Shown here: piece by piece, positions 11,623-22,094 of the stretch | Layout of the letters: each line of letters opens with the position of its first letter | Numbering within the stretch: position 1 is the first letter of the stretch | Source: Chaetoderma sp. LZ-2023a | Lineage: Eukaryota; Mollusca; Caudofoveata; Chaetodermatida; Chaetodermatidae | DNA length: 64,000 nt | Reading direction: 5' to 3' | Assembly: GCA_034401795.1 (NCBI GenBank) | Contig: CM067369.1 | Location: forward strand, 87,756,506-87,820,505 | The notes under the pieces: generated by a model | Databases searched by the model: none | What the model was told of the DNA's origin: nothing | What the model saw: only the letters and a program-made list of their open reading frames with translations | Program-made: the position numbers and the translations under genes

Positions 11623-11626
11623 GCAG

Positions 11627-13489
11627 TCATTTGAACATTTCGGGACGCTCGTGTAGGAAGCGTCCCTTGGCCTGGGAGATTATGTTCGGAATCTCGGGCA
11701 ACTGCACAGGATTTTCCACCAGCAGATCTAGAAGATCCGTGAACCACGCCCTGCTCGGCCAATACGGCGCTATTAGCAGGACCAGACACGGTTCCTCCCT
11801 GACCTTCACCAATACCTTCGGTAGAAGAATGGTGGGTGGATACGCGTAAGCGTGCATCCCTCTCCAGCTTATCGCCAGAGCGTCTGTATCGACGGCATTT
11901 GGATCTGGAATCGGCGAGACATATGTCATGATTTGAGCATTTTCCTTTGTGGCGAACAAGTCCACGTTGGGTTTGCCCCAATGCTCGAAGATCCGTCGTA
12001 GAACTGGAGGGTTGAGGGACCATTCTGTTGGCAGGATTCTCTGTCTGCGAGACAAAGCATCCGCCAGAATGTTCAATCGGCCAGGAATATGAGCTGCTTT
12101 CAAAACAACCGAGTAATTCCTGCACCATTGAATCAAGTGCCACACCCTGATGCACAGGGTGGGCGACCTGGTCCCTCCTTGGCGATTTATATATGATACT
12201 ACTGTCGAATTGTCCGACCGTATCAATATCACCTTGCCCCTGATCATCGGAAGGAACTCTTCCAACGCCAGTTCCACTGCCATCATTTCCAACAGATTGA
12301 TATGCAGCTGACTCTCCGGGAGAGTCCATGTGCCCGAGACCTGGTGTTCTCCCAGGCAGGCACCCCACCCTTCCAGCGATGCATCCGTGTAAACGGACAG
12401 CTGGGGGTGGGGTAGGTGCAGCGAAACCCCTATTAGGAGATTCTGACGCTGTTTCCACCATAGAAGATGCGATATTATCGGCTCCAAAACTGGCACCAGT
12501 TTTGACAGGGGTTCTGTTCTCTGTTTCCACAGAGACATCAGATACAACTGGATAGGTCTTCGCATTAGAGCAGCGTACGGGATAACCTGCTCCATGGAGA
12601 CCATCATGCCCAGCATCTGAAGGAACCGCCTTGCCTGAATGTGGTTTCCCACTCGAAAACTCCCGAGGATGGCTAACAGAGACACCACTCTGGGCTCTGA
12701 CGGGTAAACCCTGCCCTCCTCGAGGTCGAATCGCATCCCCAAATAAACGAAATGTTGAGTGGGTGTCAACTCGGATTTCTCCTCATTGACTATCCAGCCT
12801 AGATCTGAAAGTAACTTCAGAGTCAGAGCAGTATCCACGTTCAACCTGGCTGCCGAGTCTGCCTTGAGCAGCCAGTCGTCTATGTAGGTGTGTAGCGCCA
12901 CGTTCTCTTTTCTGAGAAACGCTGTCACCGCAAGGACCACTCTTGTGAAAACCCTCGGAGCTGTCGACAGGCCAAACGGGAGAACTGTAAACTCCCATAC
13001 TTGATTCTGAAACGCAAATCTCAGAAACCTGTGCCAACTCCGATTGATCGGAATGTGGAAATATGCATCTTTCAGATCGATCGATACACACCACATTCCT
13101 TTCCTCAATCCCGCCATTACCGACCTCGGTGTTTCCATCTGGAACCGAGGCGTATGGATAAACCAATTTAATGGCCTGAGATTGAGTATGGGTCTCCATC
13201 CCCCCGTGCTCTTGGGGACAAGGAACATGTTTGAATAGAAGCCTGGAGTGTTCCGGTTTGCTGGTTTTATTGCTCCCTTCAGAAGCAAACCCGACACTTC
13301 CTTTTGAACGGCTTCTAACTTGTCTGGCTCCCTTGGTACGGGTGTCCAGACTGGTGGCAAAGACAGATTTTGTGGCGGAAAGTCCCACCACTCCGGCATG
13401 TAACCCTGGGATAACCATCTCAGGACCAGACTGTCTGACGTCACACCTCGCCAAGCCTCGACGAAACGCATGAGCCTTCCACCCACCAT
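11627..13489 (-). CDS. DIRS copy 1 reverse transcriptase / RNase H / MT-like polyprotein
   Basis: 620 codons starting at an ATG. In order they contain: a reverse transcriptase with FLVPKSTGGWRPILNLR, SIDLKDAYFHIPI, LPFGLSTAPRVFT and the catalytic YIDD; RNase H with VYTDASLEGWGACLG, an acidic LLEMMAVELAL, IRSDNSTVVSYIN and GRLNILADALSR; and a C-terminal region with VDLFATKENAQ, YVSPIPDP, WRGMHAYAYPPTILLP and LLIAPYWPSRAWF. The last block matches the degenerate adenine-methyltransferase-like domain usual downstream of RNase H in DIRS elements. The enzyme would copy element RNA into circular DNA. The frame is unbroken. It ends four bases before the GTG of the recombinase frame. Confidence 0.93.
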   Translation of the reverse strand: MVGGRLMRFVEAWRGVTSDSLVLRWLSQGYMPEWWDFPPQNLSLPPVWTPVPREPDKLEAVQKEVSGLLLKGAIKPANRNTPGFYSNMFLVPKSTGGWRPILNLRPLNWFIHTPRFQMETPRSVMAGLRKGMWCVSIDLKDAYFHIPINRSWHRFLRFAFQNQVWEFTVLPFGLSTAPRVFTRVVLAVTAFLRKENVALHTYIDDWLLKADSAARLNVDTALTLKLLSDLGWIVNEEKSELTPTQHFVYLGMRFDLEEGRVYPSEPRVVSLLAILGSFRVGNHIQARRFLQMLGMMVSMEQVIPYAALMRRPIQLYLMSLWKQRTEPLSKLVPVLEPIISHLLWWKQRQNLLIGVSLHLPHPQLSVYTDASLEGWGACLGEHQVSGTWTLPESQLHINLLEMMAVELALEEFLPMIRGKVILIRSDNSTVVSYINRQGGTRSPTLCIRVWHLIQWCRNYSVVLKAAHIPGRLNILADALSRRQRILPTEWSLNPPVLRRIFEHWGKPNVDLFATKENAQIMTYVSPIPDPNAVDTDALAISWRGMHAYAYPPTILLPKVLVKVREEPCLVLLIAPYWPSRAWFTDLLDLLVENPVQLPEIPNIISQAKGRFLHERPEMFK

Positions 13490-13671
13490 AGACGCCTCGA
13501 CGTCTAACGGGGTTGTCCGGCTCGCAGTCCGCCCCGCCCCCCCCCCCCCCCCCCTTTCTTAACGAGAGAGAGTGAGAACCATTTCGTTCTAGGCACGACG
13601 GGTATAACTGGCACCGCTGTTCCTGTCGCACAGGTGCGGTCCAGGCGGATATGAAGGGAGCTTGCGTACCC
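13490..13671. other. DIRS copy 1 Gag-RT spacer with long poly-C
   Basis: The gap contains an uninterrupted C run of about 19 bases near 13,536-13,554. Copy 2 has a much shorter run there. Long C tracts are prone to slippage and to assembly error. Confidence 0.7.
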
Positions 13672-15754
13672 TCAGGTACGCTTCGGCCCCTTCTGTCCGC
13701 CCTTTGAGGCCTTACCCTTACCCTTCCCCTTGCCCTTACCACCTCTAGGGCGGTCCGGAGCAACATTGGGGAGGGTAGGCGCCTCTACAGCCTTCCTGGG
13801 TTTCTTCGCCGGCGGCGGCTCCGAAAACCCAGCCGAAACAGACGTCGCAATAGGCCTGGCTTTCGCCTTGCCCTTATGCTTTTTCTGTTTCTTTGAAGGC
13901 TGTACTGTTAGCGGCTTACCCACAGCCCCTAGTGCGTGCGCTTGCCGCACTAGCTCTAGCTGTAGATTTACCGCTAACCGATTCTGCGCAATACTGGCGG
14001 TGTCCTCTAAGATGGCCCGCGCTTGGCCACCAAAGATGCTAGGCCCTGTCAGGGGCGTCCCAAGAAGACGCTCCTTGACTGCCGTAGCCGGACGCATATG
14101 GTCAATGACCATTTGCCTCCTGGACTTCGTCACACGCGCTTGCACCCTTGCCAATGCGTCCATTGACAGCACCAAGCCGTCATTAACGCACGATAGCGCC
14201 ACAGGTGGCACAGGGTGGCCTGCCCCCGCTTCAGCCCACACCGACTGAAGTAGACGATAGGAGTGATTGACAGCGCTCATGGCTGCCCTCACACCCTCAT
14301 CGCATAGGGCCAGGACTTCTTCCTGGTGTACCTGGGCCTTATCCACTAGTGCCGGACCGGGACCACCCGAACCGGCACTCTGGACGCCCAGTACCCATCG
14401 GTCATCCTCCGTGACCGACGGGACTACACCATACCTGTCGTATTCACCCCGCGGAATACGGCACCTTGCCCGCACCTCCCTGGAGGCCGCAGGGAGCTGA
14501 CCCTTGGTCATTAGTTGTTTACTATAAATAGCATCCAACAAATCAATGAACCGTGGATCCAGTCCCACTGACTGGATCCGGGCCGCGGGCAAAATCCCCG
14601 TCCTAATCGACGCAACCGACGGACGGGGCGCATCTTCATCGGCCGTGGCCGAAACCACAGACGGGTCAACTCTGGCTAGCCACGCCAGAGCATCAGACCA
14701 GTCTAACTCCGAAGAAGATACCCCCGCAAACACGTCACCCGTTGACATGCTTACGGGTCTGCCAGCCATGGCCTCCCGGCCAGGAGCCACGGCTGACACG
14801 CCAGGCACTCCGCTACCACATGGTTCCGCCGCCACCCCATGAAACACTCCGGTCCATGGGGTAGGTCCGCACGGAAAACCGTACGGACCCGTAACCGTCG
14901 CGGAACCATAGCCGGCCACGGGCGCCATCGGCACCCCATGTCCGGCTGCCGGACCAGGCGAGATAGGTGAGTACCACGCCTGGCCCGGCACACCGGTTCC
15001 CCTGACGGCTGGTGACAAACCAAGCCGCGCGGAACCGGTGCACGGTAACGGATTGGCCTCAGCCGCAGGCGGAGCCGCTGACCTGGCTTGCGCCAAACCA
15101 GACAAATGGAGGCCGGTTCCGTCCAGGACGGAATCAACCTCCATATTCTCCACCTGCGGCTTCACGGGCCGCAGCAACCTCTCCTCCTCGGCCTCATCGT
15201 CTTCAGACTCCGAAGAGCCGTCACTAGACGAATAAACCGTGGAGCCGTCCTGGCGGACGGCTCCCACACCTGACGGACCGGCCACCGCTACTGGACCACC
15301 CGGAGGTGGCCGCAGAGAGACAGAACCCGTCTGGCCGAAGCCAGACGGACCCGCCAGGGGGCCGTACGAGACGGCCCCCTCGGTAACCAGTCCAGAATCC
15401 TGTCCGAAGACAGGATCCGTACCAGGCATGGGGAGAAACTGCCCCCCCAACCTTTGGTAGCAGGGACGACACCAGCGTGGGCAGAACGCTATGCAGAAAA
15501 CCCTGCATAGCCGGACCAAACCACGCCGGCGGTGCCATCTCCGCCACCTCCAGCTGGGGATGTGGAGCACCCCCACCGGCCGAACCGGGCGCTCCACGAT
15601 TTCCTCTCGGACCGCCTGACCCCGCGTCAGACCCAGCCAAGTCCTTCTGGGCAAGGAACTTAACCATCGTTTCGACGGACCACACTGCACAAACATTACA
15701 CCTATGATCTATATTACACAGGGCACACCTAAAACAGACATGGTCCTTGAACAT
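13672..15754 (-). CDS. DIRS copy 1 Gag-like protein (frame broken once)
   Basis: The putative nucleocapsid/Gag runs from ATG at 15,754 to a stop at 13,672. The N-terminus has a cysteine-rich zinc-binding pattern (CFRCALCNIDHRCNVC). The middle is Pro/Gly-rich, then comes an acidic Ser/Glu stretch (SSDGSSESEDDEAEEE). A helical region follows, and the tail is strongly basic (KPSKKQKKHKGKAKA, GGKGKGKGKGKASKGG), suited to nucleic-acid binding. The frame changes at a run of seven C (15,442-15,448), where copy 2 has six. The N-terminal third and the rest are therefore in different frames here: a real frameshift or a homopolymer error. Reading upstream of 15,754 stays open through a further CDDC pair. 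Confidence 0.75.
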
Positions 15755-15807
15755 TACACGGACAAACTTATGGCAGTCGTCACATGATGGCGGGGCTGGC
15801 TTGGCCT
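15755..15807 (-). promoter_or_regulatory. Candidate 3' splice site upstream of DIRS Gag
   Basis: On the minus strand TTATTTTATAG is followed by GCC at 15,805. From there the Gag frame is open without an ATG and encodes a CDDC pair (15,773-15,784) that would complete the zinc-binding pattern. Introns have been reported in DIRS elements. A spliced 5' exon is inference. Confidence 0.4.
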
Positions 15808-16707
15808 ATAAAATAAGCACAAACCTACAATAAACAAGCGGAACGAGACACGGATGGAAGGCAGACAATTAATTTTCAAATATTTTGACTCATAAATTAA
15901 CCGTAACCTCCCGCACCCCACCCCGCCACGTTACAACAACGATCGCATTGACTATGACGACAAGAACGCGGCGGGCACAACACACCCATAATAGATCCTA
16001 CAGGATGTGTAACGGCTCCAGGAATCATATCGCATAGCATTCAGGGTATATTTACTAATCAATATAAATTATACTCCTAACGAACGCATCACGATATGTG
16101 AAGAAAACAACAAAATGTATAACAACTGCTGTCTCACACGGTAAAACCGCAGACCACGCATCTACTCAAGAATTTTGAAACCACCGATCATTGCAAACCG
16201 ATCGTGATTGCACGTAAACTTGATCATTCTAAAGTTTCCGGTACAATTTTTAGTACGCAGCACCCAGAACAAGATGCGCGAATTAATGAAAAAAAATTTT
16301 CTTCACATAAACATCCGAGCAACCGGGTGTGACGTCACCCGCTCGGATTCTACGGAGAACGACGTCAGCCGATATTCGTGTTAGAAATACCGTAGCAAAC
16401 ACCTATTTTCATATCTGCCGATCGCCTGTTGGGGTTTAAAGAAGGCGATCGTCTGGCATATATCGTTGCTAGCACCCGTCCCAGATTCTATGGGGTTAGA
16501 AATTGGAACATGCGACACAACGAAATTTAGAGACCTAAGTCTTTTAACTATGGATATAAAGAACAATACAACCTGGTTATCTTGGGCGGTATTCTCCATA
16601 GTCCTTAGTTATCCTTTCAGAACACACAAACTATCACTGATTAAAGACTTAGATTCTTTTACAAAACACTAAAATCCTTAATGCGAAAAGCATGTATTGC
16701 ACTTGTT
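15808..16707. other. DIRS copy 1 5' non-coding region
   Basis: This roughly 900-bp part of the element lies between Gag and the right terminal repeat and presumably holds its promoter. A 72-codon minus frame (16,381-16,599) keeps only its C-terminal half in copy 2. I do not call it a gene. Confidence 0.5.
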
Positions 16708-16865
16708 GCTATGCAAACAAGAATGAGCTCTATGGTAAACGGGTACTCGGCAGTGGGGAGCCGGGTACCCGGTTCCCAGGAGTCGGTAAAGCTTTCTAAG
16801 TCTATAATCCTAGAGCCGCTGTCAAGGCCAGCTGTATATCAGAAGTAACAGAATGGTGAGTATTG
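16708..16865. repeat. DIRS copy 1 right inverted terminal repeat
   Basis: Reverse complement of 9,791-9,947, from GCTATGCAAACAAGAATGAG to CAGAATGGTGAGTATTG. The element then ends ATCGAAGGAGAA at 16,877. Confidence 0.9.
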
Positions 16866-16877
16866 ATCGAAGGAGAA

Positions 16878-17019
16878 CTACGTCACATATAGGCTGATGT
16901 CATAATCAATTACGTCATGAATGACATCACTAAGTTTGTCATGAACGCGTAATTGATGACAGACGAATTGTATGTCTTTACTTTGTAATAAACATGCTGT
17001 TGAATATTTTGTAACTAAA
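16878..17019. repeat. Leader of minisatellite array 2, right part
   Basis: Matches 7,965-8,107 (GTCACATATAGGCTGATGTC, TTGTCATGAACGCGTAAT, GTAATAAACATGC) and resumes the sequence broken at 9,750. It ends in a family 2 fold-back arm immediately before the array. Confidence 0.8.
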
Positions 17020-19888
17020 TGACAAGGGACTGAAGGGAAAAGGCCTCTCTAAGTTGACAATGGACTGAAGGGAGAGGGTGTCTCTAAGTTGACAAGGGAC
17101 TGAAGGGAGAGTGTGTCTCTAAGTTGACAATGGACTGAAGGGAGAGGGCGTCTCTAAGTTGACAATAGATTGAAGGGAGATGGCGTCTCTAAGTTGACAA
17201 GGGACTGAAGGGAAAGGGCGTCTCTAGGTTGACAATGGACTGAAGGGAGAGGGCGTCTCTAAGTTGACAATGGATTGAAGGGAGAGGGCGTCTCTAAGTT
17301 GACAAGGGACTGAAGGGAGAGGGCGTCTCTAAGTTGACAATGGACTGAAGGGAGAGGGCGTCTCTAAGTTGACAATGGATTGAAGGGAGAGGGCGTCTCC
17401 AAGTTGACAAGGGACTGAAGGGAAAGGGCATCTCTAGGTTGACAATGGACTTAAGGGAGAGGGCGTCTCTAAGTTGACAATGGACTGAAGGGAGAGGGCA
17501 TCTCTAAGTTGACAAGGGACTGAAGGGAGAGGCCACCTCTAAGTTGACAAGGGAGATGGTGTCTCAAAGTTGACAAGGGAGAGGGCGTCTCTAAGTTGAC
17601 AAGGGAGAGGGTGTCTCTAAGCTGACACGGGAGAGGGCGTCTAAGTTGACAAGGGAGATGGTGTATCTTTAAGTTGACAAGGGACTGAAGGAAGAGGGCG
17701 TCTCTAAGTTGACAATGGATTGAAGGGAGAGGGTGTCTCCAAGTTGACAAGGGACTGAAGGGAAAGGGCGTCTCTAGGTTGACAATGGACTTAAGGGAGA
17801 GGGCGTCTCTAAGTTGACAATGGACTGAAGGGAGAGGGCATCTCTAAGTTGACAAGGGACTGAAGGGAGAGGCCACCTCTAAGTTGACAAGGGAGATGGT
17901 GTCTCAAAGTTGACAGGGGAGAGGGCATCTTTAAGTTGACAAGGGAGATGGTGTCGCTAACTTGACAGAACGTGTGTCCAATCTCATTGTGCATAATTAT
18001 GCTACAATGCTTTAAAAAAGGGTTTAAACAATGATCATTGACATAAAATACACATGTAGAACGGTCCTCGGTGTCTTTTACAAGGGAGATGGTGTCTCTT
18101 AAGTTGACAAGGGGGATGGTTTTTCTTAGGTTGACAAGGGAGATGGTGTCTCTTAAGTTGACAAGGGAGATGGTGTCTTTAAGTTGACAAGGGAGATGGT
18201 GTCTTTAAGTTGACAAGGGAGATGGTGTCTCTTAAATTGACAAGGGAGAGGGTGTCTCTTAAGCTGACAAGGGAGATGGTGTCTTTAAGTTGACAAGGGA
18301 GATGGTGTCTCTAAGTTGACAAGGGAGATGGTGTCTTTAAGTTGACAAGGGAGATGGTGTCTCTAAGTTGACAAGGGAGATGGTGTCTAAGTTGACAAGG
18401 GATATGGTGTCTCTAAGTTGACAAGAGAGATGGTGTTTTAAGTTGACAAGGGAGATGATGTCTCTTAAGTTGACAAGGGAGATGATGTCTCTAAGTTGAC
18501 AATGGACTGAAGGGAGAGGGCGTCTCTAAGTTGACAATAGATTGAAGGGAGATGGCGTCTCTAAGTTGACAAGGGACTGAAGGGAAAGGGCGTCTCTAGG
18601 TTGACAATGGACTGAAGGGAGAGGGCGTCTCTAAGTTGACAATGGATTGAAGGGAGAGGGCGTCTCTAAGTTGACAAGGGACTGAAGGGAGAGGGCGTCT
18701 CTAAGTTGACAATGGACTGAAGGGAGAGGGCATCTCTAAGTTGACAATGGATTGAAGGGAGAGGGCGTCTCCAAGTTGACAAGGGACTGAAGGGAAAGGG
18801 CATCTCTAGGTTGACAATGGACTTAAGGGAGAGGGCGTCTCTAAGTTGACAATGGACTGAAGGGAGAGGGCATCTCTAAGTTGACAAGGGACTGAAGGGA
18901 GAGGCCACCTCTAAGTTGACAAGGGAGATGGTGTCTCAAAGTTGACAAGGGAGAGGGCGTCTCTAAGTTGACAAGGGAGAGGGTGTCTCTAAGCTGACAC
19001 GGGAGAGGGCGTCTAAGTTGACAAGGGAGATGGTGTATCTTTAAGTTGACAAGGGACTGAAGGAAGAGGGCGTCTCTAAGTTGACAATGGATTGAAGGGA
19101 GAGGGTGTCTCCAAGTTGACAAGGGACTGAAGGGAAAGGGCGTCTCTAGGTTGACAATGGACTTAAGGGAGAGGGCGTCTCTAAGTTGACAATGGACTGA
19201 AGGGAGAGGGCATCTCTAAGTTGACAAGGGACTGAAGGGAGAGGCCACCTCTAAGTTGACAAGGGAGATGGTGTCTCAAAGTTGACAGGGGAGAGGGCAT
19301 CTTTAAGTTGACAAGGGAGATGGTGTCGCTAAATTGACAGAACGTGTGTCCAATCTCATTGTGCATAATTATGCTACAATGCTTTAAAAAAGGGTTTAAA
19401 CAATGATCATTGACATAAAATACACATGTAGAACGGTCCTCGGTGTCTTTTACAAGGGAGATGGTGTCTCTTAAGTTGACAAGGGGGATGGTTTTTCTTA
19501 GGTTGACAAGGGAGATGGTGTCTCTTAAGTTGACAAGGGAGATGGTGTCTTTAAGTTGACAAGGGAGATGGTGTCTTTAAGTTGACAAGGGAGATGGTGT
19601 CTCTTAAATTGACAAGGGAGAGGGTGTCTCTTAAGCTGACAAGGGAGATGGTGTCTTTAAGTTGACAAGGGAGATGGTGTCTCTAAGTTGACAAGGGAGA
19701 TGGTGTCTTTAAGTTGACAAGGGAGATGGTGTCTCTAAGTTGACAAGGGAGATGGTGTCTAAGTTGACAAGGGATATGGTGTCTCTAAGTTGACAAGAGA
19801 GATGGTGTCTTAAGTTGACAAGGGAGATGATGTCTCTTAAGTTGACAAGGGAGATGGTGTCTCTTAAGTTGACAAGGAAGATGGTGTC
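17020..19888. repeat. Minisatellite array 2, 35-bp and 26-bp units in a 1,372-bp higher-order repeat
   Basis: The 35-bp unit of array 1 is mixed with a 26-bp form (AAGTTGACAAGGGAGATGGT then GTCTCT) that lacks the nine bases CTGAAGGGA. A block of 1,372 bp starting near 17,130 is repeated almost exactly from about 18,502. Each block carries a 118-bp non-repeat insert (from about 17,966 and 19,338) that starts ACGTGTGTCCAATCTCATTG. Minus-strand open frames inside encode only low-complexity text and are not genes. Confidence 0.93.
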
Positions 19889-20640
19889 GCTAAATTGACA
19901 GAACTTGTGTCCAATCTCATTGTGCATAATTATGCTACAATGCTTTAAAAAAGGGTTTAAACAATGATCATTGACATAAAATACACATGTAGAACGGTCC
20001 TCGAACAGACTGTTTCACCAAAACAGCAAAATTACATGAAAAATAAGAAATTAAAATAGTTTCACTTTCCTTACAAAAATTACATTATACAGCTGACGTT
20101 CTATTGCGTGCAAAACAAATACAACTCCAAAGGTACAATGTGCATTTGCTGGACCCAGTGTGAGAGAGAGAGAGAGAGAGAACTTGTTTTGCCGTAATTC
20201 CGGGGACATTTTCACGTCTAGGCCCTACACTCTGGGGACATGCTTGGATTGTGGGGACAATGCTCCGTCCCCACAATTACGGTAGCTCAAACGATCGGGA
20301 TAAGCGTGAAATGTCCAAAACATATATTAGAATTTGTGTCCCCACGATGCATGTTTTTCCATTATTTCACATTTTTTCATTTCTTTCACCTTCTCTCACA
20401 TTGAAATGTCTCTCACAAAATTATCTCACTCTCATGTAAAAAAGAAAATTGCACGAGGCATACCCATCCACATACTGCTGCTACTGCGTGAACTGCCAAT
20501 CAGAGAGTATGTTCCCACAGTGTTTCTCACATTTATGTGGACTCTCTCACTAGGTCCCCGCTCTGTGTGGGGACCGTCCCCACAGTGTTCTCTCACTTTT
20601 TTTAGTTAATGGTAATAATCGCTATCCCTCTTAGAAGTAT
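19889..20640. other. Third copy of the 118-bp insert, then GTCCCCAC-rich non-coding DNA
   Basis: 19,889-20,003 is a third copy of the insert seen at 17,966 and 19,338. Further on, an inverted pair (CCGTAATTCCGGGGAC at about 20,192 and GTCCCCACAATTACGG near 20,266) can fold back. A short GA microsatellite lies at about 20,160-20,180. No gene. Confidence 0.6.
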
Positions 20641-20739
20641 TTTTTATTTTGCCAACACACACACAGAAACACGAAGGAAATTAAAATTAAAAAATGAGAG
20701 AGAAAAAAGTGATGTCCCCACAGTTACAGTCAAACCGTC

Positions 20740-20746
20740 CAGAGAA

Positions 20747-20788
<42 letters not shown>

Positions 20789-20803
20789 AGAGAGAGGAGA
20801 GAG

Positions 20804-20849
<46 letters not shown>

Positions 20850-20930
20850 GGAGGGAGGAGGGAGGGAGGGAGGGAGGGAGGGAGGAGGGAGGGGGGGGGG
20901 GGGGGGGGGAGGGGAGGGAGGGAGGGAGAC
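20740..20930. repeat. GA / GGGA / poly-G microsatellite
   Basis: A run of (AG)n grades into (GGGA)n and a poly-G stretch of about 20 bases near 20,890-20,910. All open frames across it are low-complexity artefacts. Confidence 0.95.
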
Positions 20931-21127
20931 AGTAGTCTTGAGGAATGTCCATTTACAGGCCACGAGAAGACAATCTTTGAAAGTTTACCACTGGAATGCA
21001 TGGCTCGATAACCGAGCCAGTGATATCAGTGGTAAATTGTCCAAAATAGTCCTCTCTTGGCTGCAATGGACATTCAATAAGCAAATATTTGGATTTTCTT
21101 GACAAAATTTGACCATTGAATGGTTAA
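20931..21127. repeat. Fold-back repeat, family 1, left end replaced by microsatellite
   Basis: It begins at AGGAATGTCCATTTACAGGC, directly against the microsatellite. It has the GGCTCGATAACCGAGCC centre and ends GACCATTGAATGGTTAA. Confidence 0.75.
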
Positions 21128-21787
21128 GTGATATAAGTTGAAACATATATTACACTTGTAAATATTTTTACGTGATTGATCAGATTCATGATTTGCTATC
21201 AGATACTAGCACGAGAACGTGTCATGTGCGGGACAGGATAATGGACAACTACAATTCTATACATGTATTCAGAGGAAATTTGCTTGGTAAACATATTCCA
21301 TCATTATTAACAACAACCGATTTTCAGCATGATTACACAGCATATAATATTAAGATCCATCACAGATACACAGTAATGCTGGCACGTGCCATGGTACATA
21401 TTACCCATGCGAGTATAGTATATAATACTTTGATCAAAATGCGCATTTGCAACTCTGCTAATCATTGTGATCTAAGCGCTGGATATACCTGAACACACCT
21501 GCCAAAAAATAACTTGTAAAGAAACACTAGCCAGCTCATGACAGCTGGGGCCAGCATCTTACCTGTACATTACCACATTACCAAGTCAGGACATCCATCC
21601 ATCCGCTAATCTGACATTGAGTTATCAAATCTTCACTTAGTTTCAATTAAATCTTTCTAGAAAAAACATGACTGCATGGTGGTGCTCATTTTCAAAACTA
21701 GGTCGCTGAAAGATAATTGTTGTCAATCAATAGACATCAACCTCTTACAGCGACATGGTTTTCAAAATTAAACCCGTAAAATTTAAT
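21128..21787. other. Intergenic DNA
   Basis: A 106-codon plus frame (21,172-21,492) has no recognisable domain. I see no other feature. Confidence 0.35.
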
Positions 21788-22015
21788 TTAACCCTTTCCC
21801 GGTTGGGGTCTTGGAGGAATGTCCATTTGCAGGCCAAGATTAGGACTTTTTGTTTAAATAAATTTACCGCCACATATAGAATGACTGGCTCTGTAACCGA
21901 GCCAGTTATTCTAGTGGAAAATTGTCAAAATGCTGCCATCCTTTACAGGCTGCAAATGGCATTAAATAAGCAAACACTGATTTTATTTAACAAATTTAGA
22001 CAGTAAAGGGGTTAA
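21788..22015. repeat. Fold-back repeat, family 1
   Basis: Starts TTAACCCTTTCCCGG and ends ACAGTAAAGGGGTTAA. The centre is GGCTCTGTAACCGAGCC. Confidence 0.75.
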
Positions 22016-22094
22016 CATTCAAAATAGCCAGAAACTGCATCTCCTGTCGTCTTAAGCAAACTCCATTTCAAACATTTGTGCATCAAGAAGATTA

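Larger units (their letters stand above)
9751..16877 (-). mobile_element. DIRS-like retrotransposon, copy 1
   Basis: A 7.1-kb element on the minus strand encodes Gag (about 15.8-13.67 kb), RT/RNase H/MT-like (13,489-11,627) and tyrosine recombinase (about 11,622-10,603). It has inverted terminal repeats and an internal complementary region, the hallmark set of DIRS elements. The family is known to integrate through a circular intermediate by its recombinase, without integrase and without long target duplications. The core starts TGCAGGAAATG at 9,754 and ends GATCGAAGGAGAA at 16,877. The flanks share only GAA with the junction. The RT frame is uninterrupted. Gag carries a one-base shift at a C run, and the recombinase frame lacks its own ATG. 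Confidence 0.93.

Noticed and set aside
11445-13766. Long minus-strand frames at 11,445-12,530 and 12,783-13,766, and plus-strand frames across both DIRS copies
   Set aside because: They overlap the RT and Gag frames, lack known motifs, and are shadows of the real coding strand.
9751-16877. LTR element or Polinton for DIRS copy 1
   Set aside because: No direct LTRs, protease or integrase; inverted ends, an ICR and a tyrosine recombinase fit DIRS only.
17469-19927. Repetitive minus-strand ORFs (PCQLRD-type peptides)
   Set aside because: They are translations of the 35/26-bp minisatellite; the frame is kept only because some units lack stops.
20609-21011. Overlapping ORFs rich in Arg-Glu or Leu-Ser
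   Set aside because: Low-complexity translations of the GA microsatellite on both strands.
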